Source: Capniomyces stellatus (Eukaryota; Kickxellomycota; Harpellomycetes; Harpellales; Legeriomycetaceae). From it: 64,000 nt of DNA. The notes under the pieces are model-generated. The model had not been told where the DNA came from. It searched no databases and saw only the letters and a list, made by a program, of their open reading frames with translations. Of the stretch, positions 59,135-64,000 are shown piece by piece; position 1 is the first letter of the stretch, and the number at the start of each line of letters is the position of its first letter. A program made the position numbers and the translations under genes. The stretch is taken from NCBI GenBank assembly GCA_001661515.1, contig LUVW01000004.1:453644-517643 (forward strand), in the 5' to 3' direction.

Positions 59135-59757
59135 TTAACTAAAAATGTATGTATTTTTAGTGAGATGACATGATTGGATCATGACAGGTTTTGGTTCAGG
59201 TTCAGGTTCAGGTTCTGGTTCTGACTCTGGCTCTTGTATGTCTGGCGTTTTCTTTAATTTTTCTGTTTCAGGTCTTATAGTTCCTTGTTTTTGTAAACTG
59301 ATTTTCATATTTTCTAATTCTTCCTTTCTGGCTTCTTGTTTTGCTTGATTTCCTTCCTTGACTTTTTTCAAATGTTTCTCTCTGATCATGTCATTCCATC
59401 CTTGGTTAAGCGGGCTCGGTGGCAGCATTCCTGGAAATAATCTGGTTTGATCCGACTGTGGTTTTAGCACTCTCAGTTTAATGTTTGGGTGGAATCTCGT
59501 GACTTTGGTTATTGGTTCCGGTGTGACCGTGATATCCTCATCGTCCACTATCCCGAATGATCCGTCTAATATCTCTCTCTTGATTATACATCTTTCTGAG
59601 CAGTATTTAGAGTTGAATTTGATTGCTAGGTCCTTCCAATTTATGTCTGGGTTGTGCTTTCTAAGCCAAGTTAAGCCCAGTATTATGTTTGCGTGCTTAG
59701 CTTGGATGGGGTAAAAATCTAATTTTTCTGAGTGGTTGTCTATTAGGAACGTGGACG
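59135..59757 (-). mobile_element. Ty3/Gypsy retrotransposon protease-region fragment
   Basis: The minus strand reads VPSTFLIDNHSEKLDFYPI, then ANIILGLTWLRKHNPDINWK and SFGIVDDEDITVTPEP. ILG.TWL.KHNP.I.W is the typical C-terminal part of Ty3/Gypsy retropepsin. A spacer rich in Glu/Pro repeats (EPESEPEPEPEPEPKP) follows and ends at a stop without reaching reverse transcriptase. The upstream side, including the catalytic Asp of the protease, is replaced by the 420-bp repeat. The fragment cannot encode a working polyprotein. Confidence 0.75.
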
Positions 59758-60160
59758 GGACAAGGAATAGTGAATATTATTTATTATTGAATAAGAAATA
59801 TTTCACTTGACCTTTTTCAAAAATGCGAAAACGGTCAAGTATTTATAGAAGTTTTGACGTTAAACAAAAGCTAACAGAGTACTATATAAATGTTAATTTA
59901 TAAACTTAACCTAACCTATTTGATTTACAACGAGAGCTAACAAATATATTTTACACACTTTACAAGGGATATAAAATATGTTTTGTCTTTTTGCTGACTA
60001 ATCTAAAATGATGTTTTAACATTTAAAATCATCCCATTTTCTTATCGGTTTTGATCTTGACATTAAATCAACATTTTTCCGACTTTGTTCCGAACCATTA
60101 TCTAATGTCTTTTAATCCTTAAAGATCCATTAGTATTAGTTCTGCAATGGTTTTTCTATT
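59741..60160. repeat. 420-bp direct repeat, copy 1
   Basis: Apparently identical to 63345-63764 over its whole length. On the left it abuts the protease fragment; on the right it ends at an N (60161). Confidence 0.9.
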
Positions 60161-62600
60161 NTTGGTCTTGTACTTCAGTGACAACCAAAGGTCGAGTGTT
60201 CAATCCACTCATTAGGCATTCTCTTTTGCCCAGCCCTTCATTCACCTATTGAGGCTGCTTTTTTTTCCCGCCAGTGTGCCTGTTTGTCCTTTACTGTGTG
60301 CTATGTGTTATATTTTATATGCTGATGATGTTTTTTGTTAATAGTTATGTGTTTATCCCACGGGTTTTACATAACATTAACCCAATAACTATAACGATAT
60401 TTTATTTATTTTTATTAATTTAGTTACAGTTTTAATTCATATATCTAGTTATTAATTTCAGTTAAATAGTTAGTATTATGGCATTGGGTTGAACAGTGTC
60501 TTTTATAAATATAATTAGTCCAAACAGATAAGAGAATTGGTTCCGTAGAAGTGTCGTAGATGTTCGCGTACCTACGATTGCTTAACGTATTCTTTGGTTA
60601 AGACTTTGTACTTTTTATAATTTTTATTTAAAACTATTAAACTAATAAACTATTTAAATTATTTAAATTATTAACGCTATTAAAAATATTAACTTACTAT
60701 TAAACCTTTATAACGTCTACTTATAACTTACTGCTGATCGAATCTTTATAAAATGTTTAATATAAACTTTATTGTTATAAAAAAAACGATTCTACTATCC
60801 AAAACTGAATCTAAACATTTTAAAGTAATCTAATCTAAATTAAAACCATTGCACTATGATCTAATCTAAATTAAAATCTATAAAATTTCGATCTAAATCC
60901 AATAAAATTATGAACTTCTACTAAAAAAATCCTAAAGGAAAACTGAGCTAAATAAATAAACTAAATCAATACACACTGGATTGGGTTTATAAAAAAAAAC
61001 CTTGTCTATGGGTAAAAAACACCCAACCCTTATGTGTATCATTATAAACTAAATAAAACTAAACTTTAAATAATAAACTAAATAAAAAAAACTTGATAAA
61101 AATGTAAAATATACTAAATTAAAGTAAATAAATAAACATATTACCTTGTCTTATGTTTACCCTACGACAGAAGATCGAATTATAAAGATATCATAATAAA
61201 CCTAGTGTTATATCTTAGACCAGGTACTCGGACAATTGAACGGTGCTAAAAATTCATCAAATATTGTCATATGAAATAGTATGACAGGGGGAGTCAACCA
61301 ATAGGTTTTCCCCGAAAGGGTTTTACTAGAGGGGAAGCTCTGAGAGTGAAGTTATTATTATTATTTAGTTTATTTAGTTTATTTAGTTTATTTAGTTTAT
61401 TTAGTTTATTTAGTTTATTTAGTTTATTTAGTTTATTTATTTTATTTAGTTTATTTATTTTATTTAGTTCATTTAGTTTTACTATAACTATTATAGGTTC
61501 AAATGTGTATTTTGAATCTCTGTCTTTACCTTAAATAAAAAGTAATAACCAACGGGAATGGAAGTCGAGATAAAATAATGGGTTCGTCGAGAGTAGAGTT
61601 ACAGTTAGAAATAGAATAGAACCAACTTATATAGTTATAATCAGATACATGATACAGTAAAGAATAGTGTCTTTGAGATTAGTTTTAATTAGACTAACAA
61701 GTTCATAATAGATTATTTAAATATATATACCAATTATAAAATTGGACAAGCTAAAGAAAAGGAAATTAGCACAACAATATGTAGTGTGAGTTTCCGGCTA
61801 TAAAAATCACCTGCATATATTACTGTTAACTGCTAGTCTTATTCTGATCTCTCTTGAGATCGTCCGTATCTTAATGTTTGTATATCTTTTATTGCTAAGT
61901 AAAAACTAGAAAGATTCACTGCCTTGAGTCGAATCTCATATCCTTATAACTAACTAACTAAATAAATAAAATAACTAAATAAAATAACTAAACGAATAAC
62001 TAAACGAATAACTAAATAATTAATAATAATAATGAGCACATCCAATCGGACCTCTAACTACTGTTGATAAAACCACAAGGGGACAAAACTCAACTGTACT
62101 TAGCTGTTTGACTATATTATTCACTATTACTTTTGGTCGTATTATATATACGACATATGTTGTATGTAAATACAACATAAAAAGGTATTAGTCATTGTTG
62201 TATTTAAATACAGCATAAAAGATATTAGTTATAAATCAATGCGTATGGTTTTTCCACCTACGGGTTTTTACATAACATTGGTTTAACAATTAGTACTTTT
62301 TTCCATTTATTATACTTTTATTATTTCCATATTATTTATTATTTATTAGTTATTCATATTTTTCTTCAATTATTTAGTAGTTCAAATTTATTTAAATAGT
62401 TATTTTATGACGATGGATTGAACCTGGTCTTTATTTTTATAAGTAGTTTATTTTATAATTATAATAAGTCCAAAAACATATCAGAGAAGAAGATCAATAG
62501 TAGATCATTTGAATTTAGTTATCATAACACATTTAGTGTTAAATCTTAGGTCAGGTACTCAGTCAATTGGAGGGTGCCGATAAATCTTACACAAATATCA
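60161..62600. other. Decayed repeat region
   Basis: About 2.4 kb starting with an N at 60161 and lacking genes. It holds two related repeat remnants: 60350-60560 plus 61195-61260, and 62240-62595. Both contain ACGGGTTTT..ACATAACATT, then ..GGTTGAAC..., AAGTCCAAA-type blocks and finally a GGTACTC..CAATTG block. The second ends next to tRNA-Ala. A 9-bp tandem array lies at 61355-61485. Confidence 0.6.
61355..61485. repeat. Tandem array of a 9-bp unit
   Basis: About 13 imperfect copies of TTTAGTTTA; on the plus strand it would read as repeated Leu-Phe-Ser and is not a gene. Confidence 0.9.
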
Positions 62601-62672
62601 GGGGAATTAGCTCAGTGGTAGAGCGCTCGCTTTGCATGCGAGAGGCCGCGAGTTCGATCCTCGCATTCTCCA
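62601..62672 (+). tRNA. tRNA-Ala (anticodon UGC)
   Basis: A 72-nt cloverleaf. The acceptor stem is GGGGAAT/ATTCTCC with a G3:U70 wobble, the alanine identity element. The D-arm has TAGCTCAGTGGTAGAGC (A box), the anticodon stem CTCGC/GCGAG has loop TTTGCAT (anticodon TGC), and the T-arm has GTTCGATCC (B box). The discriminator is A. There is no intron and CCA is not encoded. A short T-run at 62677 and after could end Pol III transcription. It lies inside retrotransposon debris. Confidence 0.96.
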
Positions 62673-63086
62673 ATTTATTTTTATTAAATTAATCAGTATT
62701 TATTATTTTTACCATTACTTACATAATCTCCATAAGCCCAGCTTAAATAGTTGTAAGTTGGCTCTAAATATTTAATGAGTTTGTTATTTAATCCAATAAA
62801 CCCTATCAAATTCATATCTAATGATACATATCAATTCCATTTTTAGAAATTTGCTACAGTTTCAATTTTAGACAGTTTATAGCCACCCTTTTAGTCACAG
62901 TTATTGACTACAGTTTATAAACACTATTGCAGTTACGGTTTATAAACACTATTGCAGTTACAGTTAGAAATACAATCTTCAGCTTATTGAAAGTTAAATT
63001 TAACATTTCACAGAAAACACCAAAGTTTCATTACGCGTTGTAGTGACCAAAATTTCAGAACACAAAATCCAATCTAAACAGTCAAC

Positions 63087-63176
63087 ATGGAGGACGAAAA
63101 GAACTTTAAACTGCCAGATCTAAACAAATTCTCTGGAAACATGGATCAGTTCAACTCATTCATGATAAGTATCTAA
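63087..63176 (+). mobile_element. Ty3/Gypsy-like Gag N-terminal fragment
   Basis: An ATG opens MEDEKNFKLPDLNKFSG, then NMDQFNSFMI, resembling the start of Gag (acidic leader, then LP.L..FSG). The frame stops after 29 codons. It lies about 415 bp downstream of the tRNA and upstream of repeat copy 2; the rest of Gag is absent. Confidence 0.5.
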
Positions 63177-63344
63177 TTGATATATATTTACAGTTAAGAA
63201 TTTGATATGGTTTATTGGTTTAATAACATACTCATTAAATATATGTTATGTTACGCAACCAAATATTGTCGTATCAAATCGTTATAATCTGATATTACAA
63301 TTGTTTTTGTTGTTGTATAATTTAAGTTGACTTTAGTTGTTTTA
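63177..63344. other. AT-rich join between Gag fragment and repeat copy 2
   Basis: About 170 bp of AT-rich DNA with no coding signal. Confidence 0.4.
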
Positions 63345-63764
63345 TATTAGGAACGTGGACGGGACAAGGAATAGTGAATATTATTTATTATTGAATAAGA
63401 AATATTTCACTTGACCTTTTTCAAAAATGCGAAAACGGTCAAGTATTTATAGAAGTTTTGACGTTAAACAAAAGCTAACAGAGTACTATATAAATGTTAA
63501 TTTATAAACTTAACCTAACCTATTTGATTTACAACGAGAGCTAACAAATATATTTTACACACTTTACAAGGGATATAAAATATGTTTTGTCTTTTTGCTG
63601 ACTAATCTAAAATGATGTTTTAACATTTAAAATCATCCCATTTTCTTATCGGTTTTGATCTTGACATTAAATCAACATTTTTCCGACTTTGTTCCGAACC
63701 ATTATCTAATGTCTTTTAATCCTTAAAGATCCATTAGTATTAGTTCTGCAATGGTTTTTCTATT
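63345..63764. repeat. 420-bp direct repeat, copy 2
   Basis: Matches 59741-60160. Immediately to its right the minus strand reads FGNGGIATRANRKTIAEL and stops in the repeat, which may be retroelement coding sequence on the opposite strand. Confidence 0.9.
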
Positions 63765-64000
63765 GGCTCGGGTTGCTATTCCGCCGTTGCCAAATTTAGG
63801 TTGTCTTTGTTATTTGATTTTTAATCATATTAATAATTGCGTTGGTAATAGTATTACCAATTGCATTTACTAATATTATTACAAATCAAACTATTACCAA
63901 ATATAATTCTTAAACTATGAAACGTTTAAAATAATATAAAATGATTTAATTTTATTGGTTCATAACATTTTACTAGATAATTGTTAATTGATATCTTTAT
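63765..64000. other. AT-rich end of window
   Basis: About 235 bp. Apart from the short minus-strand open stretch next to the repeat, nothing is recognised. Confidence 0.4.

Noticed and set aside
61346..61534. Repetitive Leu-Phe-Ser open frame
   Set aside because: It is the translation of a 9-bp tandem repeat.

Overview
This is nuclear DNA of a fungus: very AT-rich, with many short GT-AG introns (36 to about 330 bp). The fungal gene set includes three allantoate/nicotinate-type MFS permeases, a Ctr copper transporter, Brx1, Sgt2, an arrestin-like adaptor and mL44 (Mrpl3). SF3B6, an eIF4A-III/Fal1 helicase, TAF6 and an MT-A70 protein with a degraded catalytic motif argue against a Saccharomyces-type yeast. 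They fit an early-diverging fungus better, but the phylum is a guess. Many genes are split into exons too short to stand out as single ORFs, so most models here were rebuilt by hand from splice signals, phase and family alignment.

Layout. 1-9.3 kb: an open-ended low-complexity protein, an arrestin-like gene, then LSM5 and SF3B6. 9.3-17.4 kb: a purine-rich spacer, protein disulfide isomerase, the convergent Fal1/eIF4A-III gene and a decayed ribosomal protein eL15 copy. 17.4-24.6 kb: an intronless ankyrin-repeat protein, a long spacer with coding-like debris and the first MFS permease. 24.9-38.8 kb is gene-dense: a coiled-coil protein, DUS4, an MT-A70-like protein, mL44, TAF6, BRX1 and a Ctr copper transporter. 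39.9-49.2 kb: two more MFS permeases, one unidentified gene or remnant and a glycosyltransferase-like membrane protein. 51.1-55.1 kb: deoxyhypusine synthase and SGT2. 55.1-64 kb: repeats, with two broken Tc1/mariner copies, LTR and Ty3/Gypsy fragments, hairpin elements, tRNA-Ala(UGC) and assembly joins marked by single N bases.

Functions. Several genes serve RNA and protein production: splicing (SF3B6, LSM5, Fal1/eIF4A-III), tRNA modification (DUS4), ribosome assembly (BRX1), mitochondrial translation (mL44), transcription initiation (TAF6) and eIF5A hypusination (DHS). PDI and SGT2 handle secretory and tail-anchored proteins. The permeases, copper transporter and arrestin-like protein deal with uptake and its control. 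No operon-like coupling is seen. The most interesting items are the MT-A70 protein with a broken DPPW motif, the eL15 pseudogene, the loss of both introns in one of the three permeases, a GC-AG intron in SGT2, and the nested transposons.
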